NCBI GenBank assembly: GCA_964543795.1
Contig: CAZIZN010000006.1
Location: 1-64,000, forward strand
Length of the DNA: 64,000 bases
Direction: 5' to 3'
Origin: JACKIC01 sp964543795
GTDB lineage: Bacteria; Planctomycetota; UBA1135; UBA2386
Every line of letters begins with the position of its first letter. Within the stretch, counting starts at the first letter, position 1. Under the pieces are notes generated by a model. The model was not told the origin of the DNA and did no database searches. It saw only the letters and a program-made list of their open reading frames with translations. The translations under genes and the position numbers were made by a program. Below, piece by piece: positions 20,543-29,547 of the stretch.

Positions 20543-21856
20543 ATGACCCTTCGCGAACTCACCAGGAACGCCGACGCCGCGACGCGGCGCGCGTTCGTCA
20601 CCGGCCTCGCCGGCTCCCTGCTCGGCGCGTCGGTCGCCGCCGCCCACGGCCCGCGCGCGATCGCCCAGGCGCTCGCCAGCACCGCGCCCGGCGCATCCCG
20701 CCGCGGCCCGCGCGCGAAGAGCGTGATCTACCTGTTCCTGCGCGGCGGCATGACGCACCTCGACACCTTCGACCCCAAACCCGGCAAGGCCACACAGGGC
20801 CCGGTCGAAGCGCTGCGCACGCGCGCCGAGGGCGTGCTGCTGGGCCAGTACTTCCCCAAGCTCGCGCAGCAGATGGACAAGGTCTGCGTCGTCAACTCGA
20901 TGACCAGCAAGCAGGGCGCGCACGAACAGGCGCAGTACGTGATGCGCACCAGCTACGAGATGCGCGGCACGATCCAGCACCCGAGCCTCGGCGCCTGGTG
21001 CAACGTGATGCGCGGCCGCGGCAACCCGACCCTGCCGGGCCACGTGCTCGTCGGCGGCGGCTCCGACATGCCGAGCGCGGGCTTCTTCCCGCCCGAGTAC
21101 CAGGCCCTGCCGATCGGCAGCGCCGAGGACGGCCTGCAGAACGCGTCGCTGCCCAAGGGTGTCGACCAGCAGCGGTTCCAGCGCCGGCTCGACCAGCTCG
21201 CCAAACTGAACGCAGCGTTCGCCGAGAAGCACCCGACGCGCGACGTGAAGGCCTACGGCAAGGCCTACGACGAGGCGATCGCGCTGATGCGCAGCAGCGA
21301 CCTCGTCGGCTTCGACCTGGACCTCGAGTCGAAGGCGATGCGGCAGACCTACGGCGAGACGCCGTTCGGCAACGGCTGCCTGCTCGCGCGCCGACTCGTC
21401 GAGCACGGCGTGCGCTACGTCGAGGTCATGAGCGACGGCTGGGACACCCACGCCGAGAACTTCGACCGTCTCGACGACCTGACGCCCGCGATCGACCAGG
21501 GCCTGTCGGCGCTGCTCGCCGACCTCGACGGCCGCGGCCTGCTGGAGGAGACGCTCGTCGTGCTCGCGACCGAGTTCGGCCGCACGCCCGACATCGACGG
21601 CGACAACGGCCGCAACCACTATCCCAAGGCGTTCAGCTGCCTGCTCGCCGGCGGCGGCGTGCTCGGCGGCCAGCGCTACGGCAAGACCGATGCCGAGGGC
21701 CGCGAAGTCATCGAGGACCCGGTCACCGTGCAGGACTTCAACGCGACGATCGCCTACGGGCTGGGCCTGCCGCTCGACAAGGTGCTGACGTCGCCTTCGG
21801 GCCGCCCGTTCAAGGTCGCCGACAAGGGCGACCCGATCACCTCGATCTTCGGCTAG
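20543..21856 (+). CDS. DUF1501 family secreted protein
   Basis: 437 aa, the usual length. The N-terminus TRRAFVTGLAGSLLGASVAAA looks like a twin-arginine signal, as is common in the family. The body shows the sulfatase-like fold motifs of DUF1501: SVIYLFLRGGMTHLDTFDPKPG, WDTHAENFDRLDDLTPAIDQG, and LVVLATEFGRTPDIDGDNGRNHYP. The family belongs to the alkaline-phosphatase/sulfatase superfamily, but its substrate is unknown. It lies directly behind the DUF1549/DUF1553 gene and ahead of a c-type cytochrome gene, the standard planctomycete arrangement. Confidence 0.92.
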   Translation: MTLRELTRNADAATRRAFVTGLAGSLLGASVAAAHGPRAIAQALASTAPGASRRGPRAKSVIYLFLRGGMTHLDTFDPKPGKATQGPVEALRTRAEGVLLGQYFPKLAQQMDKVCVVNSMTSKQGAHEQAQYVMRTSYEMRGTIQHPSLGAWCNVMRGRGNPTLPGHVLVGGGSDMPSAGFFPPEYQALPIGSAEDGLQNASLPKGVDQQRFQRRLDQLAKLNAAFAEKHPTRDVKAYGKAYDEAIALMRSSDLVGFDLDLESKAMRQTYGETPFGNGCLLARRLVEHGVRYVEVMSDGWDTHAENFDRLDDLTPAIDQGLSALLADLDGRGLLEETLVVLATEFGRTPDIDGDNGRNHYPKAFSCLLAGGGVLGGQRYGKTDAEGREVIEDPVTVQDFNATIAYGLGLPLDKVLTSPSGRPFKVADKGDPITSIFG

Positions 21857-21901
21857 ACCCCCCACTCGACCGTCCCTGATCCCACCCCTGCCTCCGACCC
21901 C

Positions 21902-22957
21902 ATGCGCAACCTCGCTGCGATCCTGCTGCTGCCCGCCTTCCTGTTCGCCCAGGACAAGACACCGAAGAAGGTCGACTTCGCGACCCAGATCTGGCCGATC
22001 CTCCAGAAGCGCTGCGTCGAGTGCCACGAGACCGCGCACGTCGATGCGAGCGGCAAGACGAAGAAGCCCAAGGGCGGCGTCGTGCTCGACACCAAGGAAG
22101 GCATCACGACCAGCAAGAAGGGCAAGCTCGTGATCGCCAAGAAGCCCGACGACTCGCTGCTCTACCAGTCGATCACGCTGCCGGCCGACGACGAGGACCG
22201 CATGCCGCCGCAGAAGAAGGGCGACCCGCTCGCCAAGGCCGAGATCGAGCTGATCAAGGCCTGGATCGAAGGCGGCGCCGACCTCGGCAAGTGGACCGGC
22301 AAGGCGAAGACCGAGCCGAAGAAGGACGAGCCCACGAAGGACGCACCGCCGGCGGGCAAGGACACGCCGGCTCCCAAGGGTGACGCCGGCAAGAAGAAGC
22401 CGGGCGTCGATCCGCTCGTCAAGCTGCAGAAGGGCCTGGCGCCGCTGCCCGCCGAGACGCTCGCCGCGTTCGCAGGCGGCCCGTTCACGGTCCGCACCGT
22501 GCACGAGGAGAGCCCGCTGTTGACCGTGTCGTGCGCCGGCCACACCGACGAGGTCGACGACGCAGCGCTGCGCGCGCTCCTGCCGATCGCCACGCACGTC
22601 GCCGAACTCGACCTCGCGCGCAGCAAGGTCGCCGACGGCGCGTTCGAGACGATCGCGAAGATGCCCCGCCTCGTGCGCCTCGACCTGCGCCAGACCGGCG
22701 TCGGCAACGGCATCACGGCGCTCGCCGCCTGCAAGGAACTGCGCTCGCTGAACGTCTTCGGCACCAAGGTCTCCGACTACGGCATGGCGGCGCTGGCGGG
22801 GCTGTCGCACCTCGAGCACCTGTACGTGTGGCAGACCGAAGTCAGCCCCCAGGCGGTGCTGCGGCTGCGCGAAGCCGTGGCCGGAGTGCGGGTCGTGGTG
22901 GCGCCGGACCTGCCCGAGCCGATGGCGGACGCGGCCGCGGCGCGGCGGCGGCGCTAG
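21902..22957 (+). CDS. Planctomycete c-type cytochrome with leucine-rich-repeat-like tail
   Basis: 351 aa. A short signal peptide (MRNLAAILLLPAFLFA) precedes a planctomycete cytochrome c domain: a single heme motif CVECH near residue 39 and the downstream RMPPQKKGDPL methionine region. A Lys/Pro/Asp-rich linker (about residues 140-170) joins it to a C-terminal half with the rhythm of leucine-rich repeats (LVRLDLRQTGVGNGITALAAC, LRSLNVFGTKVSDYGMAAL). This fits a membrane-associated or periplasmic redox protein that works with the two upstream gene products; the partnership is inferred from position. Confidence 0.85.
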   Translation: MRNLAAILLLPAFLFAQDKTPKKVDFATQIWPILQKRCVECHETAHVDASGKTKKPKGGVVLDTKEGITTSKKGKLVIAKKPDDSLLYQSITLPADDEDRMPPQKKGDPLAKAEIELIKAWIEGGADLGKWTGKAKTEPKKDEPTKDAPPAGKDTPAPKGDAGKKKPGVDPLVKLQKGLAPLPAETLAAFAGGPFTVRTVHEESPLLTVSCAGHTDEVDDAALRALLPIATHVAELDLARSKVADGAFETIAKMPRLVRLDLRQTGVGNGITALAACKELRSLNVFGTKVSDYGMAALAGLSHLEHLYVWQTEVSPQAVLRLREAVAGVRVVVAPDLPEPMADAAAARRRR

Positions 22958-23006
22958 GGTCGCCGCGCCGGCCTGCCCGCCGACCCGCGACCCCGCCGAC
23001 CCGCGA

Positions 23007-23525
23007 TCAGCTGCGACAGCAGGCCGCGGCGCGCAGGTTGCCGAGATGCGCGGCCACGAGCGCGATGCCGCCGAGCAGCGTGATGACGCTCGCCGGCGGC
23101 ACCCGCAGCGACCACGCTCCCGTCGCGGCGTCGACCGCGACCGAGGGGCAGCAGCCGTTGCAGCTCGCCGCCGCGAAGCTGCCTTCGGCGGCGTGCGCGG
23201 CAGCGCCCACGAACACGAGCGGCCATCCCGCGCCGACCAACACGAGCGCCGCGCCGACCGCGCCGGCTGCGGCGATCCACGCCTTGCCGTGCGAACGGTG
23301 GCCGTGCCGCAACGCGAGCACCGCGACCGGCAGCACGAGGCCGGCGATCGCGAGGTGAACGACCGGGTGCACCCAGAGGCCACCCAGGGCCGGGGCTGCG
23401 AGCAGCAGCAGCGGCGCCACCATGCAATGCACCGCACAGCCGATGGAGGCGAAGACGCCGGTCCGGTCGAGCAGGCGCTGCCAGGTCGGTGCTTCGGTGA
23501 GAGTCGTCAACGACGGACGGTCCAT
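23007..23525 (-). CDS. MerC-like small membrane protein
   Basis: 172 aa with four hydrophobic segments. The first contains a Cys pair (GCAVHCMVAPLLLL) typical of MerC, the inner-membrane mercury-uptake protein. A loop near residue 120 carries SCNGCC, and the tail ends AACCRS. No merR, merA or merT is near, and MerC-domain proteins are common in bacteria without a mer operon, so metal specificity is uncertain. It is transcribed alone, convergent with the cytochrome gene. Confidence 0.8.
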   Translation of the reverse strand: MDRPSLTTLTEAPTWQRLLDRTGVFASIGCAVHCMVAPLLLLAAPALGGLWVHPVVHLAIAGLVLPVAVLALRHGHRSHGKAWIAAAGAVGAALVLVGAGWPLVFVGAAAHAAEGSFAAASCNGCCPSVAVDAATGAWSLRVPPASVITLLGGIALVAAHLGNLRAAACCRS

Positions 23526-23665
23526 TGCTGGATCAGGTGCCGCACGCCGGCTTCGGGTTCCACAAAAGGCCACGTGCGCCGCTCGCTGCGTTGCGGCGTA
23601 GACTGCCGTCGCACACCGCGCACGGCAGGCGAGCCTCCGGCCGCGCCGCGCCGCGCACCGTCCCC

Positions 23666-24769
23666 ATGGCCCACCACCCCCTCGCCCTGCTCCTGCTGCT
23701 CGCCCCCCTCGCCGCACAGCGCGAACTGCTCGACCTGCTGCCCGGCGACGCCGACGCCCGCTCGGGCCCAACGACCAGCGGGTTCGGTACCGAACTGCAG
23801 CCGCTCGACCTGCCGGGCCAGGGCCCGCCGCGCGGCGCCGCGCGGCTCGGCGACCGCCTGTGGATCGCACGCGGCGAGGAGTTGCTGTGTGTGCGCTGGC
23901 CGCAGCGGACCGTGCTGCAACGGGTGCCCCCGCCCGGCCTGCTCGTCGGGCTCGCGACCGACGGCAAGCACCTGTTCGCGGCGAGTCGAGAGCGCCTGTT
24001 CGTGCTCGACGCGATCGCCGGTCGACCCGTGCACGAAGTGACTCTCGACGTGGGTCACCACCTGACCGCGCTCGGCCACAACCGCGGCGTGCTGTACGTC
24101 GCCGCCGACCGGGAATTGCGCAGCGTCGCGATCGAAACGGGCCGGACCGAACTCGTCGCGAAGCTGCCGGACGCCGCGCACTGGCTCGCCGGCGACGGCA
24201 ATGCGTTGCACTTCGGCCGCCGCGACGGCTTCAACCTCGTGCTGCCCGACGGAGCCGCGAAACGTCGGGTCGGCACGCCGTGGCCGCTGCCGTTCCTGGC
24301 CAGCACCGCGGCGTGGATCGACGGCCGGTTGCTGCTGCTCGCCACGACCGCCGCCGAGGGAGAGCCTGCGATCGTGGGCCTCGTCGACCCCGCCCGGTGC
24401 CTGCCGAGCGAACGGCTCTCCCTGCGGCTGCACCGCGGCGACACCGCCGGCGCGCTGACCTGCGAACTGGGCCCCAAACCGCTGCGCACGACCGAGGCGT
24501 TGCTGCGGGAGTTGCAGCGGATCGCCAAGGACCCGTCGGCGGTGCTCCTCTATCCGGACGGCACGCGGGGGCTGATACCGGTCGTGATCGAGGCCTACCC
24601 CGGCGTGACGATCGCCGAGCTGCGGCAGACGTGGGACCGCGTGGCCGCCGCCGGATTCCCGAGGGTCGTTGCGCCGCAGCAGGAGGCCTGGGGGCGATCG
24701 GTCGCGCAGCAGCGGCAGGCGACGGAGAGGGCGAAGGAGAAGGAGAAGGCCGAACGGGACAAGGAGTAG
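23666..24769 (+). CDS. Secreted beta-propeller-like protein with ExbD-like C-terminal domain
   Basis: 367 aa. The signal peptide is MAHHPLALLLLLAPLAA. Residues ~40-260 are short strand pairs of propeller type (LWIARGEELLCVRW, LFAASRERLFVLDAIAG, VLYVAADRELRSVAIETG). The C-terminal ~90 residues (TTEALLRELQRIAKDPSAVLLYPDG, then VVIEAYPGVTIAELRQTWDRVAAAGF) resemble the periplasmic domain of ExbD/TolR, and the protein ends in a charged Lys/Glu tail. There is no ExbB nearby. Start ATG 23666 gives the signal peptide; the longer open frame is antisense shadow. A possible -10 (TAGACT, 23599-23604) lies upstream. Confidence 0.65.
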   Translation: MAHHPLALLLLLAPLAAQRELLDLLPGDADARSGPTTSGFGTELQPLDLPGQGPPRGAARLGDRLWIARGEELLCVRWPQRTVLQRVPPPGLLVGLATDGKHLFAASRERLFVLDAIAGRPVHEVTLDVGHHLTALGHNRGVLYVAADRELRSVAIETGRTELVAKLPDAAHWLAGDGNALHFGRRDGFNLVLPDGAAKRRVGTPWPLPFLASTAAWIDGRLLLLATTAAEGEPAIVGLVDPARCLPSERLSLRLHRGDTAGALTCELGPKPLRTTEALLRELQRIAKDPSAVLLYPDGTRGLIPVVIEAYPGVTIAELRQTWDRVAAAGFPRVVAPQQEAWGRSVAQQRQATERAKEKEKAERDKE

Positions 24770-24817
24770 CGCGCCGGCACCGCGCGCCGACCGGGAAGGG
24801 TTCCCCACCACCCGCAG

Positions 24818-24850
24818 TTGACGCTTCGACTTTGCCTTGCAAAGCTAACG
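24818..24850 (+). promoter_or_regulatory. Candidate promoter with internal inverted repeat
   Basis: TTGACG (24818-24823) resembles a -35 box, with AAAGCT (24841-24846) 17 bp later as a weak -10. Between and across them lies the inverted repeat CTTTGC-CTT-GCAAAG (24830-24844), a plausible operator. It sits ~55 bp before the beta-lactamase-family gene and is one of the few AT-richer spots in this region. Confidence 0.35.
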
Positions 24851-24902
24851 ACCTTCACGGCCTGCCGTCCGTCCGCCCGCTCCCGCCAACCCGAAGGACC
24901 TC

Positions 24903-26546
24903 ATGCTCCGCTCCACGACGCTCGCAGGCATCGCCCTGCACCTGCTCGCCGCCGCACCCGCCCAGGACCGCGTCGCTGCGATCGACGCGATCTTCGCCTT
25001 CGTCACCGCGACCAACCCCGGCTGCGTCGTCGGCGTGGCCCAGAACGGCAAGGTGATCGCCACCCGCGCCTACGGGCTCGGCGACGTCGAACGCGCCGTG
25101 CCGATGACGCCGGACACGAAGTTCGACATCGGCTCGACGCAGAAGCAGTTCGTCGCCGCCGCGGTGCTGCTGCTCGTCGAAGACGGCGCGCTGGCGCTGT
25201 CCGACGACGTCCACAAGCACCTGCCCGAGCTGCCCGACTACGGGCACCCGGTCACCATCGACCACCTGCTGACGCACACGTCCGGCGTGCGCGACTGGAC
25301 CGGGCTCCTGCCGCTGGCCCCGGAAGGCACGGACGCCCTCGCGCTCATCCTGCGGCAGCGTGGGCTCGACTTCGTGCCCGGCGAACGCTGGGCCTACTCC
25401 AACAGCGGCTACGTGCTGCTCAAGGAGATCGTCGCGCGCAGGAGCAAGACGGCCTTCGCCGACTTCCTGCGCCAGCGGGTGTTCCTGCCGCTCGGCATGA
25501 AGTCGAGCGAGTACGTCGCGGACGTCCTGCAGGGCACCGGCGAGCGCGCGATCGGCTACGAGCAGGCCGGCTCCGGCTGGAAGCAGTTCCTGCGGTTGGG
25601 CCAGCGGCGCGGCGGCGGCTGCGTGCTCAGCACCGCGGGCGACCTGCTGGCCTGGAACGAGGCGTTGACGCACGAACGGCTCGGCGCGTTCGTCACCGGC
25701 AAGCTCGCGGAGCGGGCGACGTTGCGCAACGGCCGCCAGCTGAGCTATGCGCGGGGCCTGATCGTGAACGACGGCCCCCGCGGGCGCATGGTGTCGCACT
25801 CCGGCGCCGCGGCGGGCTACAGCACGTGGCTCGGGCGCGCTCCCGCACACGGGCTGTCGGTCGTCGTGCTGTGCAACTTCGAGCCGGTGTCGGCGACGTC
25901 GCTCGCGGCGCAGGTGGCGGACCTGTTCCTGCCGCCGGTCGTCGCCGCGCCGGACGCCGCACCGGATGCAGCGCCGGGTGCGGCGCCGGACGAGGACCTG
26001 GCCCGCCGCGCGGGGCTCTACTTCGACGAACGCACGCTCGAGCCGCTGCGGCTCGCGGCGCGGAACGGCAGCCTGGCGATCGGCTCGGGACCGCCGCTGG
26101 TCGCACTCGGCAAGGGCGCCTTCGGTCTGCAGCGCCCCTCGCTGTTCTTCCGTTCCGAGGACGCCTTCCGGCTGACGTTCCGCGCCGACGACGCGTTCGA
26201 GATCGAGTCGATGGAAGGCGACGTCGCGCGCTTCCGGCGCGCCCAGGTGCCGGCGATGACGGCAGAAACGCTCGCGGCGTTCGGCGGCCGCTACGCGAGC
26301 GAGGACCTGGGTGTGGTCTGGCAGGTGGCACCGACTGCGTCGGGGCTGCGACTCGCCTTCGAACACGCTCCCGGACGGCGCCTCGACGTCGAGCCGGTGG
26401 CGCCCGACACGTTCGTGTTCCGCCAGATGATGGTGCGCTTCCGCCGCGACGCGAAGGGCAAGGTCGTCGGCTTCGACTACAGCAATCCCGCGGTGCGCTG
26501 CCTGCCGTTCGCGCGCCTCGGGGAGCGCGCGGACACGGCGAAGTAG
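24903..26546 (+). CDS. Serine beta-lactamase-family hydrolase (class C/esterase type), secreted
   Basis: 547 aa. The signal peptide is MLRSTTLAGIALHLLAAAPAQ. The beta-lactamase/transpeptidase-like domain covers about residues 25-340: the nucleophile motif S-T-Q-K (Ser78, Lys81) and the Y-S-N motif near residue 165 are both present. HSGAAAGY, near residue 300, replaces the KTG/HTG box. A C-terminal ~180-residue domain follows an Ala/Pro/Asp repeat linker (about residues 345-360) and resembles the lipocalin-like extension of esterase or D-aminopeptidase relatives. Such proteins are usually peptidases or esterases and only rarely resistance enzymes; the substrate is unknown. Confidence 0.9.
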   Translation: MLRSTTLAGIALHLLAAAPAQDRVAAIDAIFAFVTATNPGCVVGVAQNGKVIATRAYGLGDVERAVPMTPDTKFDIGSTQKQFVAAAVLLLVEDGALALSDDVHKHLPELPDYGHPVTIDHLLTHTSGVRDWTGLLPLAPEGTDALALILRQRGLDFVPGERWAYSNSGYVLLKEIVARRSKTAFADFLRQRVFLPLGMKSSEYVADVLQGTGERAIGYEQAGSGWKQFLRLGQRRGGGCVLSTAGDLLAWNEALTHERLGAFVTGKLAERATLRNGRQLSYARGLIVNDGPRGRMVSHSGAAAGYSTWLGRAPAHGLSVVVLCNFEPVSATSLAAQVADLFLPPVVAAPDAAPDAAPGAAPDEDLARRAGLYFDERTLEPLRLAARNGSLAIGSGPPLVALGKGAFGLQRPSLFFRSEDAFRLTFRADDAFEIESMEGDVARFRRAQVPAMTAETLAAFGGRYASEDLGVVWQVAPTASGLRLAFEHAPGRRLDVEPVAPDTFVFRQMMVRFRRDAKGKVVGFDYSNPAVRCLPFARLGERADTAK

Positions 26547-26635
26547 ACGCGCGGCACGGAGCCTCGACCGGCTGGGCGCCTCGCTGGGCCCGGCATCTCG
26601 TGGAACGGCCCGCCCGCCGCCGAGACACTTGGGCG

Positions 26636-28024
26636 ATGCGAACGCCGACCCTCCTGCTGTCCCTCTGGTGCACCACCGCACCGGCCACCGCCCAGGAAGA
26701 ACGACGGCCCGCGCCGCCCGCACGACCGCCGGCGTTCACGCTGCTGGTGCGCCGCGCCCCCGAGCTCGAGAGCGAGGCGGTGCGCACGCGCCTGACGCGC
26801 GTGCTCGGGACCGAGGTGCGCGCCGGCGGCGCGGGCCGCGCGACCTGGCTCGACGAGGACGATCGTGGACTGCGCGGCAGCCACGACGGCGTCGCCTTCA
26901 CGATCCGCGTCACGGATGCCCCGCTGGCCCTGACACCGGCGATGCTCGAGCACCTGGACGACGCGGCCGCCGACACGCTGCGCAGCCACCGCGCCCAGGT
27001 CGTGATCGCGGCCGAGGCCGCGCGCGCCGAACGCACGAAGGAGGACCACCGCGTGCTCGGCCAAGTCGCCGCCGCCATGCTCGACGAACAGGTCGTAGGC
27101 ATCGGCGCCCGCCACCACGACACGTTCGAGGTCGTCGACGAGGACACGGCCGGGAAGCTGACCGGCGACGATCCGTTCGCAGCATTCGAGGCCCAGCGCA
27201 CGACGAGCCTCGTGGTGTTCCTGCGCAATGCCTGGGCGCTCGACGAAGCGATGCTGCGGTCGGCGTTCGAGAAGGAGTTCGCGGTGCGCCTCGCGACCGA
27301 CGGTGACGCGACGGACGATTTCGTCGTGGGCCGGGGTGAGGGGGGCGTGCTGAAGCTGCGCGGCGACCTCGTGCTGCTGAGCGTGCGGCCGAGGTACCGC
27401 GGGATCGACAAGCTCACGGGGCCTGTGCGGGACCGGCTGCGCCCGCACCGCGCCCTGCTGCACGTGGCCGTCACCGGCCCGGCCGGTAAGGAAGCCGACC
27501 GGCGGCGCCTCGTCGCGCGCACGGTGGCCGCGCTCTGGGACCACGACTGCCTCGGCCTCAACTGGCACTGCGATCCGGCGATCGCGCTCGGCGACGGCGA
27601 CACGGTCGCCAACCTGCGCAAGCTCGATCCCGTGGTCGCGACCATCGGCAATCCCGTGGCCCGTGACTTCGATCCCCAGGCGATGTCGAAGGCGATCGAA
27701 CGCGCGCGACAGACGTGGTCGCAGGCGGCGGATCGACTCGCGGCCGGCGGCGAGGTCTCGGCGAAGTTCCCGTTCGCCGCGCGCTCGGGCGGTCACGAGC
27801 ACATCTGGATCACGGTCACGCGGATCGACGGCGACCAGGTGCACGGCACGATCGCCAACGACCCGGCGGACATCGAAGGCGTGCAGTTGGGCTCGGCGGT
27901 CGTCTGCAAGCTCGCCGAACTCAGCGACTGGATGTTCCTGCGCGACGGCGAGCGCGTCGGCGGGTTCACGGTCGAGGTGCTCGAGCGCGAAGCCGAGCGG
28001 CGGCGCGGCTCGAGCCGGAAGTGA
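26636..28024 (+). CDS. Secreted DUF2314 domain protein
   Basis: 462 aa. A probable signal peptide (MRTPTLLLSLWCTTAPATAQ) is followed by a large N-terminal region of unknown function. The C-terminal ~110 residues match DUF2314: SAKFPFAARSGGHEHIWITV, then DGDQVHGTIANDPADIEG, GSAVVCKLAELSDWMFL and a closing GERVGGFTVEVL. DUF2314 is usually found in small cytoplasmic proteins, so a secreted form fused to a large N-terminal domain is less common. The start at 26636 was chosen for the signal peptide. It is on the same strand as the hydrolase gene, 89 bp behind it. Confidence 0.75.
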   Translation: MRTPTLLLSLWCTTAPATAQEERRPAPPARPPAFTLLVRRAPELESEAVRTRLTRVLGTEVRAGGAGRATWLDEDDRGLRGSHDGVAFTIRVTDAPLALTPAMLEHLDDAAADTLRSHRAQVVIAAEAARAERTKEDHRVLGQVAAAMLDEQVVGIGARHHDTFEVVDEDTAGKLTGDDPFAAFEAQRTTSLVVFLRNAWALDEAMLRSAFEKEFAVRLATDGDATDDFVVGRGEGGVLKLRGDLVLLSVRPRYRGIDKLTGPVRDRLRPHRALLHVAVTGPAGKEADRRRLVARTVAALWDHDCLGLNWHCDPAIALGDGDTVANLRKLDPVVATIGNPVARDFDPQAMSKAIERARQTWSQAADRLAAGGEVSAKFPFAARSGGHEHIWITVTRIDGDQVHGTIANDPADIEGVQLGSAVVCKLAELSDWMFLRDGERVGGFTVEVLEREAERRRGSSRK

Positions 28025-28036
28025 GCGGGCAGGCCG

Positions 28037-28795
28037 TCAGCGCGGCGCCTTCGCGAGCTTGTCCTCGACGCTGCCCAGGCGCGCAGTCAGGGATTCGAGC
28101 TGCTTGCCGAGTTCGGCCACGCGCGCGGCAAGCGCAGGCTCGCGTTCGGTCGACGGCACGTCCGCCGTACGCAGCACGTCGATGGCGGCAGCGACCATGT
28201 GCTGCGGGCCGTTGATCAGGATCGCCGTGTCGTTGCCGACGTTGCCGAACGTGAGTCCGCCACCGTTCTGCGGCATGCCGACCTGCGCGAAGAACGGCCG
28301 CAGCGCGTTGGTCGCGATCTGCGCGTTCGTGTGCGCCAGCGGATGGACCGTCGTGATCCACTGCCGCAGGTTCGGGCGGCTCTGCACCTGTTCGGGCGTG
28401 CGCTGGACGGCCCGCGACATCACCTCGCTGCGCCGCTGGCCGTGCATCGACAGCACCTCGTAGACCTTCTTGTCCTCGTCGATCGGCACGAGCGCGAGGC
28501 CGCGCGTCCAGAGCAGGCCGCCGAGCAGTTCTTCGCAGCCCTGGTGGTCGGTGGCCACGGGCTGCTGCAGCGTCACCGTCAGGGATTTGCCGTTGCCGCC
28601 GAGTTCCTGGTCGTCGACGAGGATGTTCCATTGCAGGTAGGCCGCGCACGAGTCGATCAGTTCGCGCAGTTCGAGCGTGCCGGCTTCGAACACGAACGGC
28701 GGGCGATTCTTCTTCGGCGCGATCGGGTCCTGGGGAATCGCGGTTGCGAAGGCGGCGAGGGCGGCGAGGAGGCAGGGGATCGTGCGGGTGGGCAT
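28037..28795 (-). CDS. Short secretin-like protein (N-domains only)
   Basis: 252 aa. The signal peptide is MPTRTIPCLLAALAAFATAIP. The body resembles the N0/N1 part of the GspD of this window: the segment NAQIATNALRPFFAQVGMPQ followed by NGGGLTFGNVGNDTAIL is nearly the same as residues ~220-270 of GspD. The secretin pore domain is absent; instead the protein ends in a short coiled coil (ALAARVAELGKQLESLTARLGSVEDKLAK). It could be an adaptor that docks onto the secretin or its substrate, or a relic. It is convergent with the DUF2314 gene and transcribed alone. Confidence 0.75.
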   Translation of the reverse strand: MPTRTIPCLLAALAAFATAIPQDPIAPKKNRPPFVFEAGTLELRELIDSCAAYLQWNILVDDQELGGNGKSLTVTLQQPVATDHQGCEELLGGLLWTRGLALVPIDEDKKVYEVLSMHGQRRSEVMSRAVQRTPEQVQSRPNLRQWITTVHPLAHTNAQIATNALRPFFAQVGMPQNGGGLTFGNVGNDTAILINGPQHMVAAAIDVLRTADVPSTEREPALAARVAELGKQLESLTARLGSVEDKLAKAPR

Positions 28796-28950
28796 CGGTG
28801 GTCGCGGCTCCGGCGCGTGGTGGACACGTGTCGTGGTCGCGTGGGACGCGGCGTGCTGCGGGTTCTTCCCGCGGTGGGGTTGCGCGCGGGGCGGGGGCGA
28901 GGGTGGGTGTGGCGGTGTCGTCGCCCTTCGGCGCGCGGGAGTTGCCCTGG

Positions 28951-28980
28951 TTGCCACATCCTGTCGGCACCACCTAGACT
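28951..28980 (+). promoter_or_regulatory. Sigma70-type promoter
   Basis: TTGCCA (28951-28956), an 18-bp spacer, and TAGACT (28975-28980) form a good housekeeping promoter pointing rightward. The first reading frame downstream is the small secreted ORF at 29032. It lies in the divergent region with the short secretin-like gene. Confidence 0.5.
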
Positions 28981-29031
28981 GGCTGTCTGGACGCGAGCGC
29001 ACGCACCGCTTCCGCGCGTCCCATGGGAATC

Positions 29032-29202
29032 ATGCCTCGATTCGTCTGTGCTCTGACGGCCGCGTTCGCGCTCATCTCATCGACCGTCGCCCAGTCCGCG
29101 TGGACCGTCGCAGCCACCGCCGGTGCGTCCGGGATCGTCTGGACCCGAGGAGGTTGCAAAGATCGCGCGACCTGGACCGAACAAGGGTCGATCGTGGGCT
29201 GA
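29032..29202 (+). CDS. Small secreted protein, possibly a truncated remnant
   Basis: 56 aa from ATG 29032 (59 aa from ATG 29023). It has a textbook signal peptide, PRFVCALTAAFALISSTVAQ, then only ~35 residues with a single Cys. A sigma70-type promoter lies 50 bp upstream. The short mature part and the position beside a toxin-antitoxin pair and an island suggest the 5' end of a larger secreted-protein gene cut by recombination. I recognise no family. Confidence 0.4.
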   Translation: MPRFVCALTAAFALISSTVAQSAWTVAATAGASGIVWTRGGCKDRATWTEQGSIVG

Positions 29203-29316
29203 GCCGGAAGCCGAGATCCTCTACCGGGCGAGTTCCTGAACCCTGCAGACTGAGCCGCCTCGGCCCGCCGATGCCGGCGGATCCGACCGGCCAGATCGGA
29301 TGGTAGGCTACTGCGG

Positions 29317-29547
29317 ATGTCGGACCTCAAGGCACGCGTCAAGAACGGCCGTCTCGTCCTCGACGAGCCCACGGATCTCCCCGAAGGCACCGAGGTGGAT
29401 CTGGTTCCCGCCGACTGGTGGGACGACCTGACCGACGAGGATCGGCGTCGTCTGGAGGATGCCCTGGCTCGATCGGAGCAGGACGTCCGGGCGGGTCGAG
29501 TGACCCCGGCGGAGACGGTGCTGCGGCGGCTGCGCTCACGAGCGTGA
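29317..29547 (+). CDS. Antitoxin of a RelE/ParE-type module
   Basis: 76 aa. The N-terminal half (KARVKNGRLVLDEPTDLPEGTEVDLV) is the short beta-rich, DNA-binding-like start seen in many small antitoxins. The C-terminal half is a charged helix (TDEDRRRLEDALARSEQDVRAG) that would wrap the toxin. An extended -10, TGGTAGGCT (29301-29309), ends 7 nt before the ATG, so the mRNA is probably leaderless. The last codons overlap the GTG start of the toxin gene, as is usual for such pairs. It probably represses its own promoter. Confidence 0.8.
   Translation: MSDLKARVKNGRLVLDEPTDLPEGTEVDLVPADWWDDLTDEDRRRLEDALARSEQDVRAGRVTPAETVLRRLRSRA

Noticed and set aside
24903..26546. Antibiotic-resistance beta-lactamase
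   Set aside because: SxxK and YxN are present, but the KTG box is changed and an extra C-terminal domain is present, as in esterases/peptidases of this superfamily.
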